Part shown: one piece after another, positions 17,284 through 25,064 of the stretch
How the letters are laid out: each line of letters opens with the position of its first letter
How positions within the stretch are numbered: position 1 is the first letter of the stretch
Assembly: GCA_028821605.1 (NCBI GenBank)
Contig: JAPPFM010000058.1
Location: 124,280 to 188,279 of the forward strand
DNA: 64,000 nt
Reading direction: 5' to 3'
Source: Candidatus Poribacteria bacterium
GTDB lineage: Bacteria; Poribacteria; WGA-4E; WGA-3G
The notes under the pieces: generated by a model
Database searches by the model: none
Told to the model about the DNA's origin: nothing
The model's input: the letters and a program-made list of their open reading frames with translations, nothing else
Program-made: the position numbers and the translations under genes

Positions 17284-17627
17284 TTTCTCTCCTTCCACCC
17301 GCCTTCCTCCATACGCACTTACAATGCGGGTTCCTGCGATTTTCGTTGCTTTTCGGAACCGATTCCCAATGCTCATTGAAGTAACAGAAAATCAAACATC
17401 CAATGCATCTTAACAAAAGGTGATCCAAAGTGGTTATACCGATTCACGATAATCTATGAACCGCCTTTACATGTAAGTATAAAAATGAAACTGAAAAAGT
17501 TAAGGGTAAATTTTATTTTTTCAAATAGGACGGGTCCCCGTAACCGCCCAAACCTGAACGCAGGCAGGGGGCCCTGCGAAAGATAGACGGCCGAATGCAA
17601 ATTGCGTAAACCTAAACAGTACAGGAT
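17284..17627. other. 344-bp gap inside the lectin array
   Basis: No gene seen. The part next to 17628 (about 17525-17625) is the 3' region of the upstream gene and contains a GC-rich hairpin, GCAGGGGGCCCTGC near 17562. The remainder is AT-rich and should hold the promoter of the 16024 transcript; no clear -35/-10 pair was found. A GGAACC at about 17320 recalls an ECF -35 box but lacks a well-spaced partner. Confidence 0.4.
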
Positions 17628-18899
17628 TCACTCGTTGATAGTAGAAACCAATCCGTCCTTTTCGATGACCGCCTGTTTTGCTATTTCCCATAACAGACTT
17701 TTGGGACTGATAGCTTGCCACTCTCCCCTGATAAAAGTGAACACAACATAGTCTTTCTCAGTGTCTGGAGATTTATCACGGGCGATCGGATGGACCACCC
17801 AGTTGGTGTAGGTGACAGGTTCACCGCTATCCCACTGCCATTCTCCCTCTTTTTTCGCATCCGTAAGTCCGATCCAAAAAGGTTGACCTCCGAAAATCAC
17901 CTGAACCCAGTGTTGTTCCGATTCGTCGTTGATTGAGACAAGGTGAGCCCCTTCCTCAACTGCCTTGCGCTGGGCATCGTGCCAGTCTTCACACTGAATC
18001 CTTTTATAAGCGTGTCCATTCGCGGGATTAATTATCCACACGCCTTCCGTTGGCGATGTGGATGGTTCTTGAAATTTTATTTTACCGGGGGCTTTAATCT
18101 TGGGAGGAGGCAGTTCGACAACATCCGGCTTACCTTCAAGTGTGAAGACAATCTCCTCAGGCTGCACGCTATCTTTGAGCAAAAAGGGACCTGCGCCCGC
18201 GGAAAGGTCCCTATATTCCATGGACAGTGTGTAAAATCCCGGTTCATCTACGTATTGGACAAAGTACCCGTCGGCATCTGTAAAAGGGTGTGCTCCGCTG
18301 TTCCCACTATGATTCAGACGGGTCTCATGCCGCCATCCGATGTCAAAATCTAATTCGGCGTTGGCGAGGGGCGCACCGTCGGCATAAACAACTCTTCCAC
18401 GAATCCGAAGCCTCGGTTTGACAATAACCTTAACGTTTTCAATATTCTCACCGGGTTTGAGAGCGAACGTAAGTCCCTCATAAAAGTCCGGATCTCCTAT
18501 ATTGAAGAAGGTGACCTTTCCAATCTGAATAGAGACGATTTTCTTATCCGGCTCAATTTTGCCACCCCTTATAAATTCCGTCTCCGAATCAAATACATCC
18601 AGTGGGATATCAGGAAGTGCGCTTAATTGAACAAACCCCGGTTGGATATCGCTGACAGTGAAAGCACCCGTTGAATCAGTTCGCCACGGCAGAAATTCAT
18701 CAGCAGGTAGCATAAATCCGTTGTGTAAGGTTACAGGTCGAATAGCAAACGTGAAGTTAGTAACACGGTTCCCCTCCAGATCAACAACTTCCCCCGAAAA
18801 TCCACTCAGCGGCTCTTCCGCTGCTTCAATACCCGTTACGATAGGCAAAAGCATCAATGCAAAGACGACTAATTTTGGTATAGTATAGGTCCGGTTCAT
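17628..18899 (-). CDS. Exported beta-sandwich plus C-type-lectin-like protein (array member 2)
   Basis: 423 residues from ATG 18899, preceded by AAGGAG at 8 bp; the in-frame ATG six codons earlier overlaps that ribosome site and is rejected. Signal peptide MNRTYTIPKLVVFALMLLPI. First domain FSGEVVDLEGNRVTNF; then IVSIQIGKVTFFNIG; second domain RLRIRGRVVYADGAPLANAE with [19 protein letters not shown]; then a short linker and a lectin-like domain with [44 protein letters not shown] and GEPVTYTNW. It starts 28 bp after the first gene of the array and must be co-transcribed with it. Confidence 0.85.
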   Translation of the reverse strand: MNRTYTIPKLVVFALMLLPIVTGIEAAEEPLSGFSGEVVDLEGNRVTNFTFAIRPVTLHNGFMLPADEFLPWRTDSTGAFTVSDIQPGFVQLSALPDIPLDVFDSETEFIRGGKIEPDKKIVSIQIGKVTFFNIGDPDFYEGLTFALKPGENIENVKVIVKPRLRIRGRVVYADGAPLANAELDFDIGWRHETRLNHSGNSGAHPFTDADGYFVQYVDEPGFYTLSMEYRDLSAGAGPFLLKDSVQPEEIVFTLEGKPDVVELPPPKIKAPGKIKFQEPSTSPTEGVWIINPANGHAYKRIQCEDWHDAQRKAVEEGAHLVSINDESEQHWVQVIFGGQPFWIGLTDAKKEGEWQWDSGEPVTYTNWVVHPIARDKSPDTEKDYVVFTFIRGEWQAISPKSLLWEIAKQAVIEKDGLVSTINE

Positions 18900-18927
18900 G
18901 TCAATCTCTCCTTTCATTTTGGATCAC

Positions 18928-20208
18928 TCAACGCTTTTCAACGTCTCTGTCTAACTCCGGTAATCCAACGGTGAAACGTTCTTTTTCCAGAATAGCGCGC
19001 TCAGTTATACCTGCGAGAGAGCTATCCTGACGTGTCTCCTGCCACTTCCCCGTCAATCCGACGAGGACGGTATAATTCTGATGTGCACCGTCATCTTGAC
19101 GGGACTTTTCACCGCCAGCAATCTTCTCTGGAAAAGCCCAATTGGTGTAGGTGACCGGTTCGCCGTTATCCCAATGTGGATTTTTCTCTTTTGAAGCGTC
19201 GGTCAGCCCGATCCAAAAGTATTCTTTCCCAAAAACTTCAAGGAGCCATTCCCCTTCTGCTTCATCGTTGATGGCAACGAGATGCGCTCCTTCGGCAGCA
19301 GCTTGGGCGCGTGCCTCTTCACGGGTTTCACAATAAATCCTTTTGTAGGCATGCCGGTTTTCAGGGTTGATTGCCCACACGCCTTGGCGATCGCGCGCCT
19401 CTGCAGCTTTAAAGCGTTCCCTGGCAATCTTCTCGTCATCCCTAAACCGTTCTCTCGCAGGGTCAGGGATACGAGCCACCGCCTGCTCAGGCTTTGGAAG
19501 TGAGGCACCGTCGAGGGTTAAGACAAGGTCATCGTGCCGCTCGCCATCTTTAAGCAGTATCTCCTCGGATTCTGCGGACTGTCCCTCATATCCCACGGAG
19601 ACAGTATAGTAGGCAGGTTCATCCACATATTCCACAAAGTAACCATCGAGGTCAAGGTCTCTCGTGCCGCCCCCACTCCCTCTACCACCACCATCTATGT
19701 CGCGACTTTCTATTCTGATGCCAACTCGCTCATTGCGAAGCGGAGTACCGTCTGCAGTGAGAACACGTCCACGAATCCGCATCCGAGTACGGACAGTTAT
19801 CTCTACGTCTTTAACATCCGCTCCCGGCGCAATAGCAAACGTGAGCCTTCCAGAACGGCGTTGGCGTTCATCCAAATAGAAAGATACACCCTCAATTTCG
19901 ACAACGCGAATTTCATACGCCGAAGCACGTACAGGAAGTAGTGTCAATTGAACTGAAGGAGAATTAATATCGCTAATCAGGAACTCACCTGCCTCATTCG
20001 TTTCATCCTGTTGAGAAAGGATAAACACTGGCTCATCTTGGTCTTGGGGTGTAGTGATTCTGAATGCGGGAAGTGCTAACTTGATGCCAGAAACGGGTTT
20101 CCCGGTTTCATCTACAACTTTTCCTGAAAATGTCGTCGCGACACTCTGGACGGACGTTGTAAACAGAAGCACGAAAATCACAAGAGAGGTATAGTAAGAA
20201 CGGGTCAT
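18928..20208 (-). CDS. Exported beta-sandwich plus C-type-lectin-like protein (array member 1)
   Basis: 426 residues. Signal peptide MTRSYYTSLVIFVLLFTTSV. First domain FSGKVVDETGKPVSGI; second RMRIRGRVLTADGTPLRNER with an RGSGGG loop. A charged helical linker (ARERFRDDEKIARERFK) precedes the lectin-like domain: [54 protein letters not shown]. The helical linker differs from the Pro-rich linkers of the sisters. AAGGAGG lies 8 bp before the ATG. It is the first gene of the array, behind a good promoter match at 20249-20277. Confidence 0.85.
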   Translation of the reverse strand: MTRSYYTSLVIFVLLFTTSVQSVATTFSGKVVDETGKPVSGIKLALPAFRITTPQDQDEPVFILSQQDETNEAGEFLISDINSPSVQLTLLPVRASAYEIRVVEIEGVSFYLDERQRRSGRLTFAIAPGADVKDVEITVRTRMRIRGRVLTADGTPLRNERVGIRIESRDIDGGGRGSGGGTRDLDLDGYFVEYVDEPAYYTVSVGYEGQSAESEEILLKDGERHDDLVLTLDGASLPKPEQAVARIPDPARERFRDDEKIARERFKAAEARDRQGVWAINPENRHAYKRIYCETREEARAQAAAEGAHLVAINDEAEGEWLLEVFGKEYFWIGLTDASKEKNPHWDNGEPVTYTNWAFPEKIAGGEKSRQDDGAHQNYTVLVGLTGKWQETRQDSSLAGITERAILEKERFTVGLPELDRDVEKR

Positions 20209-20248
20209 TGTGAAGTCCTCCTTCTTTGAAATTTGTTAGTTGTGCAAA

Positions 20249-20277
20249 ATAATAACATGTTTGGGGGATTACGTCAA
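20249..20277 (-). promoter_or_regulatory. Predicted sigma70 promoter for the lectin array
   Basis: On the minus strand TTGACG, a 17-bp spacer and TATTAT, placing a start point about 32 bp before the first array gene. It looks like a housekeeping promoter and not an ECF type, so the array's first transcript may not need the fused sigma factor. Confidence 0.5.
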
Positions 20278-20698
20278 TCTTAGGGGTATTCTTTAGGTTA
20301 GAGAATTGTTATACAACACGTAACGTAATCTTAAAAAACTTGTTTACCACAGTGTGAGTCTGATAGAGGATTAAATTTAAATCCTCGCCTTACGATTTAT
20401 TTAAAGACGCAATTTTGGAGCAGAAATGGTGCATAAAATCAAATATAATGAGTGAGTATCGCGACTTTTACAGAAGTGAGAGTCGGGAATCGGAGTGTTT
20501 TGCTTGGGTGTTTCTACCCTCCTACAGAAGGATTAAATGCCCACACGTCACTGAGATTATAGTAAAATCTACTACTACGTGGACATTGCAGGGAGGCGAG
20601 GATACAATCCTCGCCAGCAATTGTGAGGGTGTTTTTGCTTGGGTGTTTCCCTCTTTCACTGAGCAACTGTCCATATATTTTGGAATTCACTATAATTG
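20278..20698. other. Intergenic region with several hairpins and a twice-repeated motif
   Basis: No gene seen between the divergent lectin array and the sugar-acid genes. Visible structure: a near-palindrome GAGGATT-AAATTTA-AATCCTC near 20376; a perfect hairpin at 20595-20615; and TTTTGCTTGGGTGTTT occurring twice (from about 20498 and from about 20632), each followed by a CCCTC-type pyrimidine stretch. This looks like an accumulation of repeat remnants. Confidence 0.5.
20595..20615. repeat. Perfect 9-bp stem hairpin GGCGAGGAT-aca-ATCCTCGCC
   Basis: Nine-base arms with a three-base loop. No T-run follows on either strand, so it is more likely a repeat-family palindrome than a terminator. The CGAGGAT core is also seen in the weaker palindrome near 20376. 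Confidence 0.6.
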
Positions 20699-20727
20699 TT
20701 GACAGAATTCAGGGAAAATGGTAGTAT
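20699..20727 (+). promoter_or_regulatory. Predicted sigma70 promoter for the sugar-acid cluster
   Basis: TTGACA at 20699-20704, 17-bp spacer, TAGTAT at 20722-20727. The leader of about 75 bases contains a GGGG/CCCC hairpin and a GAGGAG ribosome site before the ATG at 20808. Confidence 0.55.
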
Positions 20728-20807
20728 GACATTTAAAGTCCACAAGACAATCCGTTTCAAGCGGTGGGGTGCTGCTTGCAAGCCCCTATCTAATTTGAGG
20801 AGTCTCA

Positions 20808-21911
20808 ATGAAGATAACAAAACTGGAAACTTTTCTGGTACAACCGCGTTGGCTCTTTCTTAAAATCCACACAGATGAAGGATTAGTCGGTCTCGGTGAA
20901 CCGATCTTAGAGGGACGCGCGAAAACGTGTGCACAAGCCGTTGACGAACTTGCACCTTATCTCATCGGTGAAGACCCAAGACGCGTTGTCCACCACTGGC
21001 AGGCGATGTATCGCCACGCATTCTATCGCGGCGGTCCGATTCTGACAAGCGCATTAAGTGGTGTGGAGCAAGCACTCTGGGACCTCGCAGGGAAGTCGCT
21101 CGGTGTGCCTGTCTATCAACTCTTCGGCGGACCGACACGCGACCGCATCAGACTCTACAAAGGTGGCGGCGACCCAGACGGGATCAAAGAGTGGATTGAT
21201 AAAGGGTTTACCGCATTCAAAACAGGTCCCGCAGGCGGCAGACCGGCACGCATCATTGAGAACAAAGCCTTCATCGACAAAGCTGTAGATCATTTCGCAG
21301 CACTGCGCGAAGCCGCAGGCACAGAAGTTGACCTCGCGATTGACTTCCACGGTGCCGTCAGTCCGCAAACTGCCAAAGTTCTGATTAAAGCGTTGGAACC
21401 TTACCAACCGATGTTCATTGAAGAGCCGATTCAGTGCCAAAATGTGGATACACTCGCTGAAATCGCGCGGAGTACTCACCTCCCAATTGCAACCGGCGAA
21501 CGGGTCTTTACAAAATGGGGGTTCCGTGAAATCTTAGAGAAACAGGCGGCATCCATCCTCCAACCAGACCTCTGTCACGCCGGAGGTATCAATGAAGTGC
21601 GTATCATTGCCGGTATGGCAGAAGCCTACTACGGCGGTATCGCCCCGCATAATCCGCTCGGTCCCATCTCCTTAGCGGCGTGTATCCAGTTAGATGCGTC
21701 GATTCCAAACTTCGTGATGCAGGAGCATACAACGCTCGGTGAAGGGTATCTCAAGAACCCCTTCGTCTTTAAAGATGGGTTCGTTGAACTCCCGACCGGT
21801 CCCGGACTCGGTATAGAACTGGATGAAGACGCACTCGAAGATAAGATTGACCACGATTGGCAGAATCCAACGTCATACCACCCCGACGACGGCTCCGTTG
21901 TTGATTGGTAA
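20808..21911 (+). CDS. dgoD: Galactonate dehydratase-like enzyme of the enolase superfamily
   Basis: 367 residues, similar along its length to E. coli D-galactonate dehydratase, which removes water from galactonate to give 2-keto-3-deoxygalactonate. Shared landmarks: MKITKLETF and PRWLFLKIHTDEG at the N-terminus, the FYRGGPILTSALSGVEQALWD block, metal ligands D179 (in DFHG, with H181), E205 (IEEP) and E231 (GER), the catalytic His281 in APHNPLGP, and the C-terminal PGLGIELDE. GAGGAG lies 5 bp before the ATG. Two sugar isomerase genes follow, so a role in sugar-acid catabolism fits. Exact substrate in this superfamily cannot be fixed from sequence alone. Confidence 0.85.
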   Translation: MKITKLETFLVQPRWLFLKIHTDEGLVGLGEPILEGRAKTCAQAVDELAPYLIGEDPRRVVHHWQAMYRHAFYRGGPILTSALSGVEQALWDLAGKSLGVPVYQLFGGPTRDRIRLYKGGGDPDGIKEWIDKGFTAFKTGPAGGRPARIIENKAFIDKAVDHFAALREAAGTEVDLAIDFHGAVSPQTAKVLIKALEPYQPMFIEEPIQCQNVDTLAEIARSTHLPIATGERVFTKWGFREILEKQAASILQPDLCHAGGINEVRIIAGMAEAYYGGIAPHNPLGPISLAACIQLDASIPNFVMQEHTTLGEGYLKNPFVFKDGFVELPTGPGLGIELDEDALEDKIDHDWQNPTSYHPDDGSVVDW

Positions 21912-21916
21912 GGAAT

Positions 21917-22053
21917 AGTCGTCAGTTACCGGTTGTCAGTTATCAGTTAAGAGCCTCTTGTGACAGTCCAGTTAACCGTTTTTTCCACAACGACCCTCTT
22001 TAACTCTCACTGCGAGGCAAACTGAAGACTGACAACTGAAAACTGAAAACTAA
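21917..22053. repeat. Composite GTTATCAGT inverted repeat R1
   Basis: Left arm GTCAGTTACCGGTTGTCAGT and a right arm of the complementary words (ACTGACAACTGAAAACTG), separated by about 65 bp. The right arm ends 7 bp before the start codon at 22061. Members R2-R6 (41169, 43254, 45848, 52064, 57302) share these words; R1 and R6 also share GTTAAGAGCC and a CTCACTGCGA-GCAAACTGA segment. Confidence 0.75.
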
Positions 22054-22060
22054 TAAAACT

Positions 22061-22861
22061 ATGAAATTTATAATGTTCACAAAACATCTGGAAGGTTTAG
22101 AAATTCCAGAGATTATCACTGCCTTACAATCGGTAGGGGTCAGTGGTGCCGACTTGTGTGTTCGTCCGGGCTATCCGGTGAACCCAGAAAACGCGGCAGA
22201 GGCATTACCGGCAGCAGCGAAGGAGTTCGCCGCTGAAGGCTTGTCTATCCCACTCGTCACAACGCCGGGAGATTTTCTCGATCCGGCACAGGAAAAAACT
22301 CGCCGCGTCTACGCCGCTGCAGGTGAAGCAGGTGTTGAAAACATCAAACTGGGATACTGGCACTGGCACGCAGAAGACGGCGGGTACTGGGCACAGGTCG
22401 ATTTCATCCGTAAGCAATTGGACGGGTTTGCAAAACTCTCCGAGCAACACGGCCCCCGGACATGCATCCACAACCATTCTGGAACCTCTATGGGATTGAA
22501 CTCATGTGCAGTGATGAATCTTGTAAAGGGTTTCGATCCGCAACACGTCGGCGTTTTTGCTGATACAGGGCATCTGTCGATCGTCGGTGAACCCATCAAC
22601 ATGGCACTCGATATCGTCAAATCACATCTCGCAGTTATGGCGTTTAAGGACTTGGCGCGTTCCCCCGGTGCACGTGGGGGCAGTGTTGTCCGAATGGGAA
22701 AAGGCTTCGTTGATTGGGAAACGGCAGTGAACACACTACAAACAATCAAATTCTCAGGTCCCGTGAGTTTCCATAGCGAATACAGCGGAGAACCTGTGGA
22801 CTCTGTCATCGATCTCGCTCGTATAGATGTCCGCTTCATTAACGGTTTATTGGGGAAATAA
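22061..22861 (+). CDS. Sugar phosphate isomerase/epimerase family TIM barrel
   Basis: 266 residues of the xylose-isomerase-like (AP endonuclease 2 fold) family. Metal-binding landmarks can be seen along the barrel: CIHNHSG, FADTGHLSIVGEP and FHSEYSGEP near the C-terminus. Family members isomerise or epimerise sugars and inositol derivatives, or act as keto-sugar enzymes; the specific reaction is not evident. No strong ribosome site is seen; the start codon follows the R1 repeat by 7 bp. It is 4 bp from the next gene, a second member of the same superfamily, so the two products may act in successive steps. Confidence 0.82.
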   Translation: MKFIMFTKHLEGLEIPEIITALQSVGVSGADLCVRPGYPVNPENAAEALPAAAKEFAAEGLSIPLVTTPGDFLDPAQEKTRRVYAAAGEAGVENIKLGYWHWHAEDGGYWAQVDFIRKQLDGFAKLSEQHGPRTCIHNHSGTSMGLNSCAVMNLVKGFDPQHVGVFADTGHLSIVGEPINMALDIVKSHLAVMAFKDLARSPGARGGSVVRMGKGFVDWETAVNTLQTIKFSGPVSFHSEYSGEPVDSVIDLARIDVRFINGLLGK

Positions 22862-22865
22862 TAGA

Positions 22866-23675
22866 ATGGCACAATTTCAGTTAGGCTTAAATACAAGCAC
22901 AATCCGTCCTGCTGGATTAATGGATAAGATTCGGATCGCTGCCGAAACCGGCTATTCAGCGATCGAGTTATGGAACGACGACTTAACGGCTCATGAGGAA
23001 CAGGGCGGTTCACTCGCTGATGTCAAAAAAGCACTTGATGACAACGGGCTTTCGGTGCCTACCGTTATCGCCTTACACGGTTGGCTCAACACAACAGGCA
23101 CTGAACATCAGGAAGCGATTGAAGAAGCAAAACGGCGGATGGCGCAAGCCGCTGCTGTCGGGTCAACTTATATCATTTCAAGCCCACCCCGTGAAGTCGC
23201 GGATCTCCAATTAGGCGGCGAGAACTATCGCGAACTCCTTGAACTCGGACGTGAATTCGGCGTTAAACCCGCCATGGAGTTCCTCGGTTTCGTTGATGGT
23301 GTCAACCAAGTCAAGCACGCATGGGAAGTGATGGAAGTGGCAGATCACCCAGACAGCACGATTGTGCTTGATCCGTTCCATATCTATCGTGGCGGCGGAG
23401 AGATAGAAGATATGAAAGGCATCCCCGGCGAAAAAATCGCTGTCTTTCACTTCAACGACGCGCCTGCTGAACCTGCGCGTGCGGAGCAATCGGATGCTGA
23501 TAGGGTGTATCCGGGCGACGGTATCCTTGATCTCGGACAGATGATCTCCATTCTAAAAGATGCAGGATATGCAGGTGTCATCTCGCTGGAATTGTTCAAT
23601 CCAAGTTACTGGGAACAAGACCCCGCAGAAGTTGCCCGCATCGGATTGGAAAAGATGAAATCCGTTTTGCCTTAA
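22866..23675 (+). CDS. Second sugar phosphate isomerase/epimerase family TIM barrel
   Basis: 269 residues from ATG 22866, just after the stop of the previous gene; the longer frame from 22827 would overlap that gene. Same xylose-isomerase-like fold: AIELWNDD near the N-terminus, then AMEFLGFV, VLDPFHIYRGGG, VFHFNDAPAEP and SLELFNPSYW, which supply the usual acidic and histidine metal ligands. Distantly related to its neighbour, so this is not a recent duplication. Translational coupling with 22061 is likely. Substrate unknown; context suggests sugar or polyol catabolism. Confidence 0.83.
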   Translation: MAQFQLGLNTSTIRPAGLMDKIRIAAETGYSAIELWNDDLTAHEEQGGSLADVKKALDDNGLSVPTVIALHGWLNTTGTEHQEAIEEAKRRMAQAAAVGSTYIISSPPREVADLQLGGENYRELLELGREFGVKPAMEFLGFVDGVNQVKHAWEVMEVADHPDSTIVLDPFHIYRGGGEIEDMKGIPGEKIAVFHFNDAPAEPARAEQSDADRVYPGDGILDLGQMISILKDAGYAGVISLELFNPSYWEQDPAEVARIGLEKMKSVLP

Positions 23676-23721
23676 CTTCGGACAGCAGCAGGCTTGGAAG
23701 ATACAAAAGCCAAAAAGCATA

Positions 23722-23749
23722 TTGATTTCCCACGCGTACGTGGTATAAT
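23722..23749 (+). promoter_or_regulatory. Predicted promoter with palindromic operator-like spacer
   Basis: TTGATT at 23722-23727, 16-bp spacer, perfect TATAAT at 23744-23749. The spacer contains the inverted repeat CCACG-CGTA-CGTGG (23730-23743), well placed for a repressor to block polymerase. Confidence 0.6.
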
Positions 23750-23776
23750 AATAGAAAGAATATTTATTCTACAAGT

Positions 23777-23800
23777 ATCCTCACACTTCTGGGTGAGGAT
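23777..23800 (+). promoter_or_regulatory. Leader hairpin ATCCTCAC-N8-GTGAGGAT
   Basis: Eight-base perfect stem, eight-base loop, followed only by TTT before the ribosome site (GAAGGA) of the gene at 23820. It could affect transcript stability or early termination; the short T-run makes a strong terminator unlikely. Confidence 0.45.
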
Positions 23801-23819
23801 TTTAGAAGGAAAACATTGA

Positions 23820-24965
23820 ATGACTTATGTTGACGGATTATTGTCATCGTTGACGCGTGTCAAGAAAGCACGCTCGTTACGCGCCTCCTCGTGGGATACG
23901 ACAGGCAGGAATAACGATGCATGGAATGTTGAACCGGGTGAAACCCGTGTTATCGCAGACATTCAAGGATCCGGATGTATCAACCATATTTGGATGACGC
24001 AGCCAAACGGGTATCGAAACGTCTTGATTCGGATGTTTTGGGACGATGAGGAACATCCAAGCGTCCTGTGTCCATTAGGTGACTTCTTTGGACTCGGCAA
24101 CGAAATCGTTAATTCGTATGATTCCATCCCCTTCTCTGCCTCCACACACCAAAACAACACATTCAATACAGGCTGCGCGCTGAATTGCTACTTGCAGATG
24201 CCCTTTAATCGCAGTGCAACGATAGAACTCGTCAACGAAGGCGATACAACCCACCGTCAATACTTCTATATTGATTATGAACTGTACCCCGAACCGCACG
24301 GTGACGATGTCGCCTATTTCCATGCCCAATTCCATCGTGAAAACCCGTGTGACGGATGGGGACATGAAATTACTGTGAATACACGGGAAGCAAATATCAT
24401 CAATGCCGAACGACTCGCGTGGGATAACAATTACCTTATCCTGTCAGCGGAAGGTAGAGGTCACTATATCGGTTGTAACCTATCGGTGACCAACTTTCAA
24501 GGCACGTGGTGGGGTGAAGGTGATGATATGATCTGGGTCGATGGTTACAAATGGCCCCCCGATTTGCACGGCACAGGTTCAGAGGACTACCTCAACCAAG
24601 CGTGGGGGATGCAACAAAACGCTTATGCACACAACGGATCTGCTATTCACGAAAACAACACTGACGGCTACCAGACCTCTTATGTTTATCACATCGAAAA
24701 CCCTATCCGCTTCGAGAAGGAGATTCGGGTTACAATAGAGCACGGACACGGCAATCACCTCAGCAATGAAACGTCCTCCGTCGCATACTGGTACCAAATT
24801 GAGCCGCATGCGCCGTTTGGTATACTGCCTGTGGCGCAACGCAAACCGGTACTGAAGGATGAATCTGGTGCATGGCAGATTGAGTCTTCCACCCAAACGC
24901 CCTCAGCGGAAATCGTGCTTAACGATGAGATGAAGCAGATGAAACAGAAATGGAGCCGGTTGTAA
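23820..24965 (+). CDS. DUF2961 protein (glycoside hydrolase family 172-like)
   Basis: 381 residues. Motifs fit DUF2961: SSWDTTGRNNDAW, IQGSGCINHIWMT, CPLGDFFGLGN, SFxxSTHQNN-type acidic/polar core and HGTGSEDYLNQAWG. Some members of this family are now known as GH172 enzymes acting on furanosides such as difructose anhydride or arabinofuranosides. No signal peptide is visible, so it may act in the cytoplasm. It has its own promoter and leader and lies downstream of the sugar isomerase pair. Confidence 0.85.
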   Translation: MTYVDGLLSSLTRVKKARSLRASSWDTTGRNNDAWNVEPGETRVIADIQGSGCINHIWMTQPNGYRNVLIRMFWDDEEHPSVLCPLGDFFGLGNEIVNSYDSIPFSASTHQNNTFNTGCALNCYLQMPFNRSATIELVNEGDTTHRQYFYIDYELYPEPHGDDVAYFHAQFHRENPCDGWGHEITVNTREANIINAERLAWDNNYLILSAEGRGHYIGCNLSVTNFQGTWWGEGDDMIWVDGYKWPPDLHGTGSEDYLNQAWGMQQNAYAHNGSAIHENNTDGYQTSYVYHIENPIRFEKEIRVTIEHGHGNHLSNETSSVAYWYQIEPHAPFGILPVAQRKPVLKDESGAWQIESSTQTPSAEIVLNDEMKQMKQKWSRL

Positions 24966-24977
24966 GCCAAAGCACTT

Positions 24978-25064
24978 AGCCTGAAACGAAGTGGAAGGCG
25001 GACATATGGAAAGGCACATCAAATCCCCAACCCAGCTTACCGAACCGCAAGGAATAATTAAAAA
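24978..25064. repeat. Interspersed repeat, copy 2 (upstream of 25065)
   Basis: AGCCTGAAACGAAGTGGAAGG, then AAGGCACATCAAAT and CCGAACCGCAAGGAATAATT, running into the start codon of the next gene. Matches the copy at 2815-2922 at both ends, but with a shorter middle. Confidence 0.7.

Noticed and set aside
17284-17400. ECF-type promoter (GGAACC ... CGTA) before 16024-17283
   Set aside because: The spacing is about 14 bp instead of 16-17 and the site lies too close to the ribosome site, so chance is more likely.
6763-20208. Diversity-generating retroelement acting on the lectin domains
   Set aside because: C-type lectin folds are classic targets, but there is no reverse transcriptase gene and no template/variable repeat pair with adenine-biased differences in the window. 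Differences among the domains look like ordinary duplication and conversion.
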